64,000 nucleotides of DNA from assembly GCA_013213745.1 (NCBI GenBank), contig JABSQH010000005.1, forward strand, positions 1 through 64,000. Direction: 5' to 3'. Source of the stretch: Ilumatobacteraceae bacterium (GTDB lineage: Bacteria > Actinomycetota > Acidimicrobiia > Acidimicrobiales > Ilumatobacteraceae). The notes under the pieces were generated by a model, which made no database searches, was not told the DNA's origin, and saw nothing but the letters and a program-made list of their open reading frames with translations. The position numbers and the translations under genes were made by a program. How positions within the stretch are numbered: the stretch's first letter is position 1; each line of letters starts with the position of its first letter. Positions 39,219-49,015 of the stretch are shown here, one piece after another.

Positions 39219-39756
39219 CACCGGGCGATGGGAACCGAGCACATTCGCCTCTGGCGACCTGTACGAGGTGGTTCGTATCAACGAGCACCGCTGGTTGCTC
39301 GCCATCGGCGACGTCATGAGTCATGGCGCACAGGCGTCGCGGACGATGGCGATCGCCCGCGCCCAGATCCGCGAGCTGGCCCACACATCACGCCGCGCGG
39401 ACGAACTGCTCTTGCGTCTCGACGGATACATGCGCGACAACGCCCCGTCCCGACAAGCGCTCACGTTGTTCGTCGCGATGTACGACCACAACGATCGATC
39501 ACTCGAATACAGCTCGGCCGGCCACCCATATCCGCTGTTCTCGCGGGATCGGCGAGTCGATCGCCTCGTCGGGCGGCCGGGCGTTCTGATGGGCCTGCCG
39601 ATGGTGGCAGGCGATGGATATCACCGCAGCTCGAAGTTGGTGACGGCCGGCGACCGCCTGCTGCTGGTCACCGATGGCCTCTTCGAGGTATCGACCGACC
39701 TGGGCGGCCAGCTTGGTATCGACGGGCCGACGACGTCGATCGCACAGCATTGCTGA
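39157..39756 (+). pseudogene. SpoIIE-like PP2C phosphatase domain, probably a remnant
   Basis: This frame encodes a SpoIIE/RsbU-type phosphatase: ASGDLYEVVRI, LLAIGDVMSHGAQASRTMA, TLFVAMYDHNDRSLEYSSAGHPYPLF and LLLVTDGLFEVSTD. The metal-binding aspartates in SGD, GDV and TDG are kept. The only in-frame start before the domain is GTG 39157, which lies inside the cNMP frame (14-base overlap); there is no Shine-Dalgarno sequence. The C-terminus ends soon after the TDG motif, shorter than usual. It may be a split, coupled gene or a fragment of a former RsbW-cNMP-SpoIIE protein. Confidence 0.65.
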
Positions 39757-39789
39757 TCAGCTGTGACTGAGCCCTCCGCTAGGGGGGTC

Positions 39790-39807
39790 GGCCTCGCACA
39801 CGAGGCC
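39790..39807 (+). terminator. Hairpin after the phosphatase remnant
   Basis: GGCCTCG, loop CACA, CGAGGCC forms a perfect 7-base stem. No run of T follows. It may end transcription or be a regulatory hairpin ahead of the downstream transporter gene. The rest of 39757-39983 contains the promoter described next and no gene. Confidence 0.4.
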
Positions 39808-39869
39808 CACAACGGGCATGCGTCTTCGGTGGTGATCGCAGCCGCAGTGGTCGAGATACCGAGCAGTGC

Positions 39870-39899
39870 TTGGACTCGGCCCAAAACCAGGCCTACTGT
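39870..39899 (+). promoter_or_regulatory. Promoter candidate for the ABC binding-protein gene
   Basis: TTGGAC (39870-39875), an 18-base spacer and TACTGT (39894-39899) resemble a housekeeping sigma promoter. Transcription would begin near 39906 and leave a leader of about 78 bases. GGGGGAG near 39966-39972 could serve as ribosome binding site for the ATG at 39984. Confidence 0.45.
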
Positions 39900-39983
39900 T
39901 TCTAGCTTCATGATTCCGGTCGACGATCGGGACACTCCAAACGGGCCGAACAGCCCGTCTCCATAGGGGGAGAACCAAAACCA

Positions 39984-41327
39984 ATGCAGAGATCACGGGT
40001 CAAGCGCTTCGGCGCGTTGCTCGTCGGTGTCGCGCTCGTCGCCGCAGCATGCGGTGACGACGACGACGGCGGCAGTGACACCACGACAGCGGACACCACC
40101 GAAGACACCAGCTCGGACACCACCGAGGCGGTCGCGGACGGAGGCGACTCCGACGAGGCTGCGGCCGGTGCAGACGGCTGCACCAGCAACGGCATCCTGA
40201 CCGTCGGCACCATCCTTCCCGTCACGGGCGACCTTGCGTTCCTCGGACCACCCGAGGTTGCCGGCGCCGAACTTGCGGTCGCCGACATCAACGAGGCCGG
40301 TGGCGTCCTCGACGGCGATGTCGTCCTGGTGCAGGGTGACTCCGGCGACACGACCACCGACACAGCCAACCTCGAGGTCGACCGGCTGCTCGCAGCCGGC
40401 GCTGACGTCATCGTCGGAGCGGCCTCATCGGCGGTCTCCAAGACCGTCATCGACAAGATCACCGGATCGTGCGTGATCCAGTTCAGCCCCGCGAACACGT
40501 CGCCGGACTTCACGACCTACGACGACAACGGGCTGTACTTCCGCACCGCTCCGTCCGACCTCCTCCAGGGCAAGGTGCTCTCCGACCTGGTCATCGAGGA
40601 TGGCGCCGAGACCGTGTCGGTGCTCTACCGCCAGGAGAGCTACGGCATCGGTCTGGCTGAGGCGTTCCAGGAGAACTTCACCGCCAGCGGCGGCACCGTC
40701 GACGAGTTCCTCGCGTACGCCGTCGACACCGAGAGCTTCGACGCTGAAGTCGACGCGATCGTCGAGGCCGGCAGCGATGCCGTCGTCGTGATCGGGTTCG
40801 CCGAGTCGGCCAACATCTTGACCACGATGAACGAGCGTGGCGTCGGCCCAGCCGACGTGGCGGTCTACGGCGTGGACGGAAACCTCGGCATCGAGACCGA
40901 GATGTCCGACCCGTCGATCCTCGAGGGCATGAAGTTCACGACGCCGTCGGTCGACCTGACGTCGATCAGCGACTTCACCGACCGTCTGGATGCCGAGGGT
41001 GACATGGGCGGCGTGTACGCCTACGGCGCCGAGACCTACGACGCGATCATCATCTCCGCGTTGGCGGCGCTCGTTGCCGGTTCGGACGATCCGTCACTCA
41101 TCGGCGCCGAGATCAACGGGGTCACCGGTGGCGGCGAGAAGTGCGCGTCGTTCGCCGACTGCAAGGCGCTGATCGAGGGCGGCACCACCGACATCGACTA
41201 CGACGGCATCGGTGGACCGTACGAGTTCGTCGACGCCGGCGAGCCGGCGGCGGCCAGCTTCCGCATCGCCACCTACGGCGGCGACGGCCCGCAGGAGGAT
41301 CTCGACGTCTACGTGTTCGCCAGCTGA
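39984..41327 (+). CDS. Branched-chain amino acid type ABC transporter substrate-binding lipoprotein
   Basis: The 447-residue product is a periplasmic-binding-protein-like lipoprotein. It has a lipobox with Cys23 (LVAAAC), an acidic Thr/Ser/Asp linker to about residue 64, and a Leu/Ile/Val-binding fold: ILTVGTILPVTGDLAFLGP, AVADINEAGGVLDG, IVGAASSAVSKTV and YGAETYDAIIISALA. The ligand may be an amino acid, amide, urea or another small polar molecule. The cognate permease and ATPase genes lie just downstream on the opposite strand, an uncommon convergent layout. Confidence 0.93.
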   Translation: MQRSRVKRFGALLVGVALVAAACGDDDDGGSDTTTADTTEDTSSDTTEAVADGGDSDEAAAGADGCTSNGILTVGTILPVTGDLAFLGPPEVAGAELAVADINEAGGVLDGDVVLVQGDSGDTTTDTANLEVDRLLAAGADVIVGAASSAVSKTVIDKITGSCVIQFSPANTSPDFTTYDDNGLYFRTAPSDLLQGKVLSDLVIEDGAETVSVLYRQESYGIGLAEAFQENFTASGGTVDEFLAYAVDTESFDAEVDAIVEAGSDAVVVIGFAESANILTTMNERGVGPADVAVYGVDGNLGIETEMSDPSILEGMKFTTPSVDLTSISDFTDRLDAEGDMGGVYAYGAETYDAIIISALAALVAGSDDPSLIGAEINGVTGGGEKCASFADCKALIEGGTTDIDYDGIGGPYEFVDAGEPAAASFRIATYGGDGPQEDLDVYVFAS

Positions 41328-41341
41328 GCTGACCGACCACG

Positions 41342-41418
41342 ACTCCGGCTCGACCGGAGTGTGAACACCGGGCCCGCTGTGGTTCGCTCCCTTTCGAGGG
41401 GGCAACCCGGCGGGCCCG
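41342..41418. terminator. Two hairpins between the convergent transporter genes
   Basis: The first is ACTCCGG, loop CTCGA, CCGGAGT (41342-41360). The second pairs CGGGCCCGC (41369-41377) with GCGGGCCCG (41410-41418) and encloses an inner CTCCC/GAGGGG stem. They lie midway between the stop of the binding protein (41327) and that of livF (41481) and could terminate both strands. No T-run is present. Confidence 0.6.
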
Positions 41419-41480
41419 TTCGCGTCGAAGGGCGAAGGCGTCGACGGTCGCGCCCGTCGGCCGATCTCGCCGACCGCCGC

Positions 41481-42213
<733 letters not shown>

Positions 42214-42227
<14 letters not shown>

Positions 42228-43143
42228 CGGGGCTCCCCGGTTCGTTGTCCTGCTCATTCGCCTGTTCGTTCTCGAACTCCTCGAAGAGGTCGCTGTCGTG
42301 GTGCGATCCGAGGTAGGCGTCGATCACGCGCTCGTCGGCAGAGATGTCGTCGGGTCGACCCTCTGCGATGATCGCCCCTTCGGCCATCACCACCACCCAG
42401 TCGGAGATGTCCTGCACCACGTCCATGTCGTGTTCGACGAAGATCACCGTTCTGCCGTCGGCGCGCAGGCTCTTCACGTGCCCGAGCAACGATTGAGTCA
42501 GCGCTGGATTGACGCCCGCCATCGGTTCGTCGAGCATCACGATCGTTGGGTCGGTCATGAGGGCGCGCGCCATCTCGACGAGTTTGCGCTGCCCTCCCGA
42601 CAGGGTTCCCGCGTACTCGTCGCGCATGTGGGTCAGATTGAAGCGCTCGAGGAGCGCATCGGCCTGGGCTTCGATCTCTGCCTCCTGGCGCCGCCACACC
42701 GGCAGCAACGCCTGCCAGAAGTGCTCTCCGATCTGCCCGGTCGCTCCGAGCTTCATGTTGTCGATCACCGGCATCCGTGTCAGCGCCTTGGTCAGCTGGA
42801 ACGTGCGCACCATGCCACGACTGGCCAGCCGGTGCGGAGCGACGCGCGTGATCGACTCACCGTTGAGATACACCGACCCGGAGTCAGGACGATCGAATCC
42901 GGTGAGCAGGTTGAAGAACGTCGTCTTGCCAGCACCGTTCGGCCCGATGAGCGCAGTGATCGCACCGCGTTGGATTTCGAGGTGGTGCACGTCGACAGCG
43001 CGCAGGCCACCGAAGTGTTTGGTGATGTCGTCGACGACGAGGATCGGGTCGGGCTTCGGCACGCCCGGTTCGGGATCGACACCGTCGAATGCACCCGCAA
43101 CCGGGTTGACTGGCTGAGCTGGGGCCGGTTGGTCAGCGGTCAT
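42214..43143 (-). CDS. livG: ABC transporter ATP-binding protein LivG
   Basis: The second ATPase of the importer. The 309-residue product has Walker A GPNGAGKTTFFN, signature LSGGQRKLVEMARAL, Walker B IVMLDEPMAGVNP and switch His in VEHDMDVV. It has about 35 extra N-terminal residues rich in Pro and Val, and an acidic C-terminal tail (EEFENEQANEQDNEP) not usual for LivG. Its start overlaps the livM end by 11 bases. Confidence 0.93.
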
Positions 43144-44143
43144 CGAGAGCCATCTCCTCGCGCGAGCCAAAAATACCCTGCGGACGGTATCGAGCCAGCA
43201 ACAAGAGTCCCAGACCAACGAGCATGAACCGCACCTGGCTGATGTTGAAGTCACTCAACCCGATCGTGTCTTCGAGCGTCTCGGATGCCCCCTCAGGCAG
43301 GTCACGGAGCACGTTCTCGAGGAAGGCGATGAGCGTCCAGTAGATCATCGAGCCGATCACCGGCGACCAGGTCCGCCCCGGCCCACCGAGGATGAGGATT
43401 GCCCAGATCGTGAACGTGATCACCGGGTTGAACGTGTCGGGCTGGATCGAGCCCTTCTGGATCACCTGGAGCATGCCCGCCATGCCGCCGATGACGCCGC
43501 CGAGCATCAACGACTGCAGCTTGTAGAAGTACGCGTTCTTGCCGAGCGCCCTGGCGGCGTCCTCGTCCTCACGGATCGCCTTCAGCGTCCGTCCCCACGG
43601 CGACGACATCAGACGCTTGACGAACAACACGGTGAGGATCAACACGATCCATCCGACGGTGAGCACCCACATGTCGCGGCCGACATAGGAGAACGGTCCG
43701 AATTCGTATCGGACGCCGACACTGAACGGGTTGATGGAAACGTCGTAGAACGGGTCGGCGAACTCGCCGATGCCCTCGGCGCCACCGGTGATCTCCTTCG
43801 ATCGCCGCCACCGCACGAGAAGCCGAATCGTCTCCGACGCAGCAATCGTGACGATGGCCAGGTAGTCGGCGCGCAATCGCAACGTCGGCAGGCCCAGGAT
43901 CAGGGCGAGGACGATCGAATACACGACCCCGAACAGGATCCCGATCCAGAAGCTCCACGACAGGTACGTGACGGTGATGCCCAGCCCGTACGCACCGGCG
44001 GCGAGAAACCCGACCTGGCCGAAGTTGAGCAGGCCGGTGTAGCCGAAGTGCACGTTCAGCCCGACAGCAGCGAGGGCGAACACCATGACCTCGACGCCGA
44101 ACATCGTCGAGATGGTTCGTTCGAGAATGAAACCCCAATCCAT
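43133..44143 (-). CDS. livM: ABC transporter permease LivM
   Basis: The 336-residue product is a polytopic permease. It has FGYTGLLNFGQVGFLAAGAY (family signature in the second helix), the ATPase-coupling EAA-like loop SSPWGRTLKAIREDEDAARALGKN, and ILGGPGRTWSPVIGSMIYW. It begins 2 bases after the livH stop. Confidence 0.94.
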   Translation of the reverse strand: MDWGFILERTISTMFGVEVMVFALAAVGLNVHFGYTGLLNFGQVGFLAAGAYGLGITVTYLSWSFWIGILFGVVYSIVLALILGLPTLRLRADYLAIVTIAASETIRLLVRWRRSKEITGGAEGIGEFADPFYDVSINPFSVGVRYEFGPFSYVGRDMWVLTVGWIVLILTVLFVKRLMSSPWGRTLKAIREDEDAARALGKNAYFYKLQSLMLGGVIGGMAGMLQVIQKGSIQPDTFNPVITFTIWAILILGGPGRTWSPVIGSMIYWTLIAFLENVLRDLPEGASETLEDTIGLSDFNISQVRFMLVGLGLLLLARYRPQGIFGSREEMALDDR

Positions 44144-44145
44144 CG

Positions 44146-45555
44146 CTACCCGATCCGTTCTCGTTGGCCGAGGATGCCCTGGGGACGGAACAACAGGATC
44201 ACAGCGAGGATCAACAAAGCCACCATGTTCTTGACTTCAGCGTCGATGACCAGCGTCGAGAGGTTGATCGCCAATCCGACGATCAGGGCACCGACGAGCG
44301 CGCCGTACGCCTTGCCGAGGCCTCCGAGGGTGACCGCCGCGAAGATCAGCAGCAAGATGCGGAACCCGAAGTCCCACTTGACTTGGTCCAACCCGAAGAA
44401 CACCCCGCTGATCGCCGCCAGTGCGGCCCCCGATACCCAGACCCACGTGATCACGCGTTCCACGTTGATGCCAGTTGATTCAGCGAGGTCGCGGTTGTCG
44501 GCCACGGCGCGCATCGCCTTGCCCATCTTCGTCATCTCGAGGTAGCTGGCAACGGCGACGAGGACCACGACCGACAACGACATCGCCACGATGTCCTTCG
44601 GGGTCAACTCGATGGGGCCGATCGACACCGCCCGTTGCGCGGCGTAGTCCCCGAAAGTGCGCGGGCTCCCGCCGAACAGATAGAGGAAGAAGTAGCGCAA
44701 CAGAATCGACAGCCCGATCGTCATCACCATCTGGGCGATCAGACTGACGCCGGCTTGCCGGGCGCTACGGAAGATGAAGCGGTTCAGCACATACCCCAAC
44801 GCGGCGCCGCACAACATCCCGAACACAGCGGCGAGGATCAGGTTGACCCCGCCGCCGAAGGGGGGCGGCAACGGGGCGAGGAAGCCGATCACCCCTGCCA
44901 GCCCGTAGAAGTTGAAGAAAAAGCTCGACAGCATTCCCCAGGTGACCAACTCAGAGTGCGCGAAGTTGACCAGCCCGGTCGTGCCGAATATCAGTGACAG
45001 CCCGATGGCCGCCATCGCCAGGTACAACCCCTGCTTCAAGCCCTCGGCCGTGAGCTGGGCGACGCGGCGGAAACTCACGCCGCCGGAATCGTCGCCGCTC
45101 CCAGCCTCACCCTCAATCAACGGGAACAGCACGCGTTGGTCGCTTCCCTCGCGGACTTGGATGTTGAGGGGGTTGTTCTCCGGGTTGCGGAGGTTGATGC
45201 TGGTCGGCAACGTGTCGACGTCGAGCGTCACCACGTACGGCCCAGGACCTGGCACCTCGATCCGGAATTCGCCGTTGTCGTCGGTTTCTGACGTGCCGAC
45301 ACCGTCGACTTCGATGATCACACCCGGAACGACGATGTCCTCTTGGACTTCGACGTCTTCGTAGTCGAGCTGACCGAAGATGGCCTGTGGCCCCGAGTCG
45401 TCGGTCTGGGCCCCGGCCGAGCCGGCACCCATCAGCACCCCAAAGACCGCGCCCAAGACCAGGATGAGCATCGCCGACGCACGAGTCGACATGTGCAGCG
45501 CCCGCGACCGCTGCGACGGATGGGGCAGCATCCGCCGCCAGCTCTGCCCGGACAT
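44146..45555 (-). CDS. livH: ABC transporter permease LivH with an added secreted N-terminal domain
   Basis: The C-terminal 300 residues are a LivH permease: GLYLAMAAIGLSLIFGTTGLVNFAHSE, the coupling loop MGKAMRAVADNRDLAESTGIN and a final VILLFRPQGILG. Ahead of this lies a signal-peptide-like segment (about residues 22-49, AGA before Gln50) and a beta-rich domain at 57-145 (VVPGVIIEVDGVGTSETDDNG, EFRIEVPGPGPYVVTLDV), which resembles carboxypeptidase regulatory-like domains. At 469 residues it is about 170 longer than usual LivH. ATG 45555 follows TAAAGT by 8 bases; ATG 45492 is an alternative. It begins 11 bases after ctaA. Confidence 0.9.
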   Translation of the reverse strand: MSGQSWRRMLPHPSQRSRALHMSTRASAMLILVLGAVFGVLMGAGSAGAQTDDSGPQAIFGQLDYEDVEVQEDIVVPGVIIEVDGVGTSETDDNGEFRIEVPGPGPYVVTLDVDTLPTSINLRNPENNPLNIQVREGSDQRVLFPLIEGEAGSGDDSGGVSFRRVAQLTAEGLKQGLYLAMAAIGLSLIFGTTGLVNFAHSELVTWGMLSSFFFNFYGLAGVIGFLAPLPPPFGGGVNLILAAVFGMLCGAALGYVLNRFIFRSARQAGVSLIAQMVMTIGLSILLRYFFLYLFGGSPRTFGDYAAQRAVSIGPIELTPKDIVAMSLSVVVLVAVASYLEMTKMGKAMRAVADNRDLAESTGINVERVITWVWVSGAALAAISGVFFGLDQVKWDFGFRILLLIFAAVTLGGLGKAYGALVGALIVGLAINLSTLVIDAEVKNMVALLILAVILLFRPQGILGQRERIG

Positions 45556-45563
45556 CGGCGGGT

Positions 45564-45569
45564 ACTTTA
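45564..45569 (-). promoter_or_regulatory. Candidate leaderless -10 box for livH
   Basis: TAAAGT on the minus strand, then 8 bases, then the ATG at 45555. The hexamer contains the ctaA stop codon. It would let livHMGF be transcribed apart from ctaA. Confidence 0.3.
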
Positions 45570-46511
45570 GGCGTCTTGGTGAACGGGCAGCGAAATGCCG
45601 GGGGGAAATCCCTGGTCAGCGCTATCGGTCATCGTCGCCGACCGCACCCCGATCCCGAACGCGTCCAGCACCAGCAACACCGTTGCGACCCACACGGCGG
45701 TGGCCCCGGCGATGTGCGCGGCCACCAGCGTCTCGGGCACACCCGAGAAGTACTGCACGTAGCCAATACCGCCCTGGAGCACCACGAGGAACAGCCATGT
45801 GCCGAGGCTCGAGCCGAATCGACGCACCAGGCTCGGTGTGCGTCGTTGCAACACGACCAGCAGGCCGAGCGCAAGCGCCGCGGTGATCAGCACGGACACG
45901 CTGTGCACCTCTGCAACCGTGGAGATGTCGAATCCGAACCGACGAGCGTCCTCGTCGCCTGCGTGTGGCCCGGTGCCGGTGACCACCGTGCCGGTCACGA
46001 TCGCGACTGCGGTCATCATCCCGATCGCTGCGAACGTGGTGCGCACACGCTGAGGCACCTCGTCGACCGTGACCCCGGGCGTGTGGCCGGCTCGGCGGTA
46101 GGCCAGGAGCCCGAATGCGATCGCCACCATGGCCAACACGAAGTGCGACTGGACGAGCACCGGATGCAGGTCGCCGAGCACAGCGAAACCGCCGACGACT
46201 CCGTTGGCGAGGATCGCCACGAGCACACCGATCGATGCCGACCGCACGCCCGGACGAGGCGATCGCAGCCGGAACGCGCCGACCACCATCAGGATCATCG
46301 GTACCGCGATCAACCCGCTGAACAGGCGATTGATCTGTTCGATCGCGGCATGTCCACTCGACACGTCAAGGAATCGCTCGTTGTTGCACGCCGGCCAGTC
46401 GTCGCAGCCGAGACCACTCCCCGTCAGCCGAACCACGCCGCCGGCGACGGTCAAGAAGCACACCCCGGCGATGGTCAGCATCGTCCAGCGGCGAAACCAC
46501 GTGACGCTCAT
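45567..46511 (-). CDS. ctaA: Heme A synthase (CtaA/COX15)
   Basis: CtaA oxidises heme O to heme A for cytochrome aa3 oxidase. The 314-residue product has about eight membrane helices and the conserved GVVRLTGSGLGCDDWPAC, EQINRLFSG (heme-ligand Glu and His region), LVQSHFVLAM, GPHAGDEDA, VAEVHSVSVL and LVAAHIAGA segments with ligand histidines. The ATG at 46511 gives the expected N-terminus; a start at 46577 would add 22 charged residues. Confidence 0.9.
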   Translation of the reverse strand: MSVTWFRRWTMLTIAGVCFLTVAGGVVRLTGSGLGCDDWPACNNERFLDVSSGHAAIEQINRLFSGLIAVPMILMVVGAFRLRSPRPGVRSASIGVLVAILANGVVGGFAVLGDLHPVLVQSHFVLAMVAIAFGLLAYRRAGHTPGVTVDEVPQRVRTTFAAIGMMTAVAIVTGTVVTGTGPHAGDEDARRFGFDISTVAEVHSVSVLITAALALGLLVVLQRRTPSLVRRFGSSLGTWLFLVVLQGGIGYVQYFSGVPETLVAAHIAGATAVWVATVLLVLDAFGIGVRSATMTDSADQGFPPGISLPVHQDA

Positions 46512-46591
46512 GGTGAAGCGACCGTCAGAACCTGGCCGGCGAGCACCGTGCTCACCGTCGCTCTCCTCTCGCTCCATACGGCAGTAAGGAT

Positions 46592-47779
46592 ATGGCTAGC
46601 GTCCTCGCGGTGCTCAGTTCGTTCGACGACTTTCCGATCCATCAGACGCCGTATCCGGTGGTTCGGACGGCCTCGACCGACCTGAACCACTACGACCGCT
46701 ACTTCTTCCATGGAGCCACCGCCGATCGCCGCCTGGTCTTTGGCACCGCCATGGGCCTCTACCCGAATCGCCACGTGGCCGATGCCTCGTTCTCGGTGGT
46801 GGTGGGCGACGACGACGGGCGCGAGCAGGTCAGCGTGCACGCCTCGCGCCGTGCTCCCGGCGACCGTTCCGAGGCGAACACGGTCGGCCCGATCGAGGTC
46901 GAGGTGATCGAGCCGCTGCAAGCGCTGCGGGTGGCGGTCGATGCGCCAGAGCACGGCATTCGGGCCGACCTCACGTTCGTCCGGCGTTCACCGCCGATCG
47001 AGGAACCACACTTCGAGCACCGAGTCGGCAATCGAACCGTGATGGACTCGACACGACTGACCCAGTTCGGCGGGTGGGAAGGCTGGATCGAGGTCGACGG
47101 CGAACTCACCGACCTCGAACCGGGCGAGACGATCGGAGTACGCGATCGCTCGTGGGGAATCCGCACGGTCGGCGAACGTGCGCCCGCCGGCGCGCCGGTC
47201 GCCGATCCGCAGTTCTTCTGGTTGTGGGCGCCGATCAACTTCGACACGTTCTCCACGCACTTCGACGTCAACGAACTCTTCGACGGGCACCGCTGGCACC
47301 AGACCGGCTTCGTCGCACCGGTCAGCACACCGGAGACTGCGGTGGAGCCCGAGGTGATGCGCGCTGTCGACTATCGCCTGACGTGGGAGCCGGGCACGCG
47401 CCGGATGAGCACGTGCGAGATCGACCTCGTGCCCTGGGACGGCACCGGGCCAGGCGAGATGAGCACGGTGCGCCTCGAACGGCACTTCGACTTCTACATG
47501 GCGGGACTCGGCTACCTCCATCCCGAGTGGAGCCACGGGGTGTGGAAAGGCGAACTCGAGGTCGGCGGCGAACGTTGGCCGGTACCGACGCCAGGCGCAT
47601 CGAGCGAGTCCCTCGACCCGACCTACATCCACATCCAGTCGCTCGTCACCGCGACGACCTCCGGCGCACTCGGCGACCACCAAGGTGCCGGCATTCTCGA
47701 ACAGCTGGCCATCGGCCGCCACGATCCGACCGGCTTGACCGGAACGTTCGACCCTGCTCGCCCGAACGACACGGCCTGA
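46592..47779 (+). CDS. Conserved lipocalin-like protein of unknown function
   Basis: The 395-residue soluble protein is rich in beta strands. It has repeated acidic-aromatic motifs (DFPIHQTPYPVVRTASTD, HYDRYFFHG, GEAND-free ETIGVRDRSWGIRTVG and FWLWAPINFDTF) that resemble the AttH/CrtC-like double lipocalin group, members of which act on hydrophobic substrates. I cannot assign a reaction. AAGGAT lies just upstream of the ATG. It diverges from ctaA. Confidence 0.8.
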   Translation: MASVLAVLSSFDDFPIHQTPYPVVRTASTDLNHYDRYFFHGATADRRLVFGTAMGLYPNRHVADASFSVVVGDDDGREQVSVHASRRAPGDRSEANTVGPIEVEVIEPLQALRVAVDAPEHGIRADLTFVRRSPPIEEPHFEHRVGNRTVMDSTRLTQFGGWEGWIEVDGELTDLEPGETIGVRDRSWGIRTVGERAPAGAPVADPQFFWLWAPINFDTFSTHFDVNELFDGHRWHQTGFVAPVSTPETAVEPEVMRAVDYRLTWEPGTRRMSTCEIDLVPWDGTGPGEMSTVRLERHFDFYMAGLGYLHPEWSHGVWKGELEVGGERWPVPTPGASSESLDPTYIHIQSLVTATTSGALGDHQGAGILEQLAIGRHDPTGLTGTFDPARPNDTA

Positions 47780-47812
47780 CGGCCGTCCGCACAGCCCTTC
47801 TGTTTGCCAGAA

Positions 47813-47829
47813 CGTGCGAAAAGCGCACG
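47813..47829. terminator. Hairpin between convergent genes
   Basis: CGTGCG, loop AAAAG, CGCACG forms a 6-base stem between the lipocalin-like gene and the methyltransferase gene. No T-run is seen, so termination is only inferred from position. Confidence 0.35.
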
Positions 47830-47847
47830 GAATCCCCGGTTGTTGGG

Positions 47848-48933
47848 TTAGCGGCGGATCTCGAAGAAGGCGTTGACGCTGTGATCGATGTCGAGTCGCC
47901 GGAACCGTTGGAACCCGGCAGACGCTGCCATCTCCCGTGCCAGGGACTCATGGAGCCCGAGCGTGCCGAGTCCCGCACCATCCGGCTCCGACAGCGCTGA
48001 CGACATGCACGACAGCACCGAGATGCCATACATCAGGGCTGCCATTGGATTCTTCTCGAGATTGGCCGCCAGCCCGTCGCGGGCCTTGATGTCGACAAGC
48101 AACCAGGTCCCATCGTCGCTGAGCGCCGAACCGATCGCATCGACAGCCCCTTGCGGATGGGCCATGTCGTGGATGCAGTCGATCGTCGTGACGAAGTCGA
48201 CCGTTCGATCGCTGGGCAACGGCTCGCGGCGAGGGTCGACGAAGCGGGCATTGCTCACGCCGCGCTCGCAGCGTCGCGCCTCGGCGCGCTCCAGCGCGTG
48301 TTGCGAGATGTCGTAGCCGACGAACCTGCTCTCGGGAAACGCTTCGGCCATCATCAACACCGCGCCCCCGGCGCCGCACCCGATGTCGGCGACATCGGCG
48401 CCTGCGTGCAGACGATCGACCACACCGTCGAGTGCCGGCAGCACGGTCGGAATGAGATGCGCGCGGTTCCACGGCTCGAAACTGCGTTCGATGCCGACGG
48501 CGCCACCCTCGCCATGGCTGTCGTAATCATGGCCGAGTCCCGTGCGGAACGCCTCTGGCATCGCCTCCAGGGCGGCGATGGTCTCGGGAAGTCGGTGAAA
48601 CATCCCCATCCCGAAGGCCGGATGATCAGGGTCGGCGAAGACCGCCACCGCCGCGGGCGTCAGGCTGAAACGATCGTCGCTTCCCGCCGTGTCGACCTCG
48701 ATCAGTTGTGCCGCAGCCTGGTTGTGCAGCCACTCACGCACCCATCGCTCGTCGAGACCGGTCGAGGTGGCCAGCTCCGCCGATGTGTACGGGTGCGCGG
48801 CGTCGGCCAACGAGCGGTACAGGCCCAATCGGTCACCGAGGTGGATCATCCCCGCCGTGACGGCACCGGAGAGCTGGGTGAACACGTTAAAGGACACGAG
48901 CGCGACCTCATCGGCCGACGGAGTGGTCTCCAT
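47848..48933 (-). CDS. SAM-dependent methyltransferase with winged-helix N-terminus
   Basis: The 361-residue product has an N-terminal winged-helix-like domain (LYRSLADAAHPYTSAELATSTGLDERWVREWLH) and a class I methyltransferase domain: ADVADIGCGAGGAVLMMAEAFP (SAM motif I), RFVGYDIS (motif II), VDFVTTIDCIHDMAHP (motif IV). The layout matches the Rv2258c group of mycobacteria. The substrate is unknown. The ATG at 48933 gives METTPSADEVAL; a start at 48972 is less likely. Confidence 0.88.
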   Translation of the reverse strand: METTPSADEVALVSFNVFTQLSGAVTAGMIHLGDRLGLYRSLADAAHPYTSAELATSTGLDERWVREWLHNQAAAQLIEVDTAGSDDRFSLTPAAVAVFADPDHPAFGMGMFHRLPETIAALEAMPEAFRTGLGHDYDSHGEGGAVGIERSFEPWNRAHLIPTVLPALDGVVDRLHAGADVADIGCGAGGAVLMMAEAFPESRFVGYDISQHALERAEARRCERGVSNARFVDPRREPLPSDRTVDFVTTIDCIHDMAHPQGAVDAIGSALSDDGTWLLVDIKARDGLAANLEKNPMAALMYGISVLSCMSSALSEPDGAGLGTLGLHESLAREMAASAGFQRFRRLDIDHSVNAFFEIRR

Positions 48934-49001
48934 GCACTCGATGATCGCAGGAGCGCCGTGTACGCCACGCACCGTGAGCGCGTCCGCTCAGAACCGCTCG
49001 G

Positions 49002-49007
49002 TAGCGT
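49002..49007 (+). promoter_or_regulatory. Candidate leaderless -10 box for the DUF2510 protein
   Basis: TAGCGT on the plus strand, then 8 bases, then the GTG at 49016. Confidence 0.45.
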
Positions 49008-49015
49008 CGGGCGAC

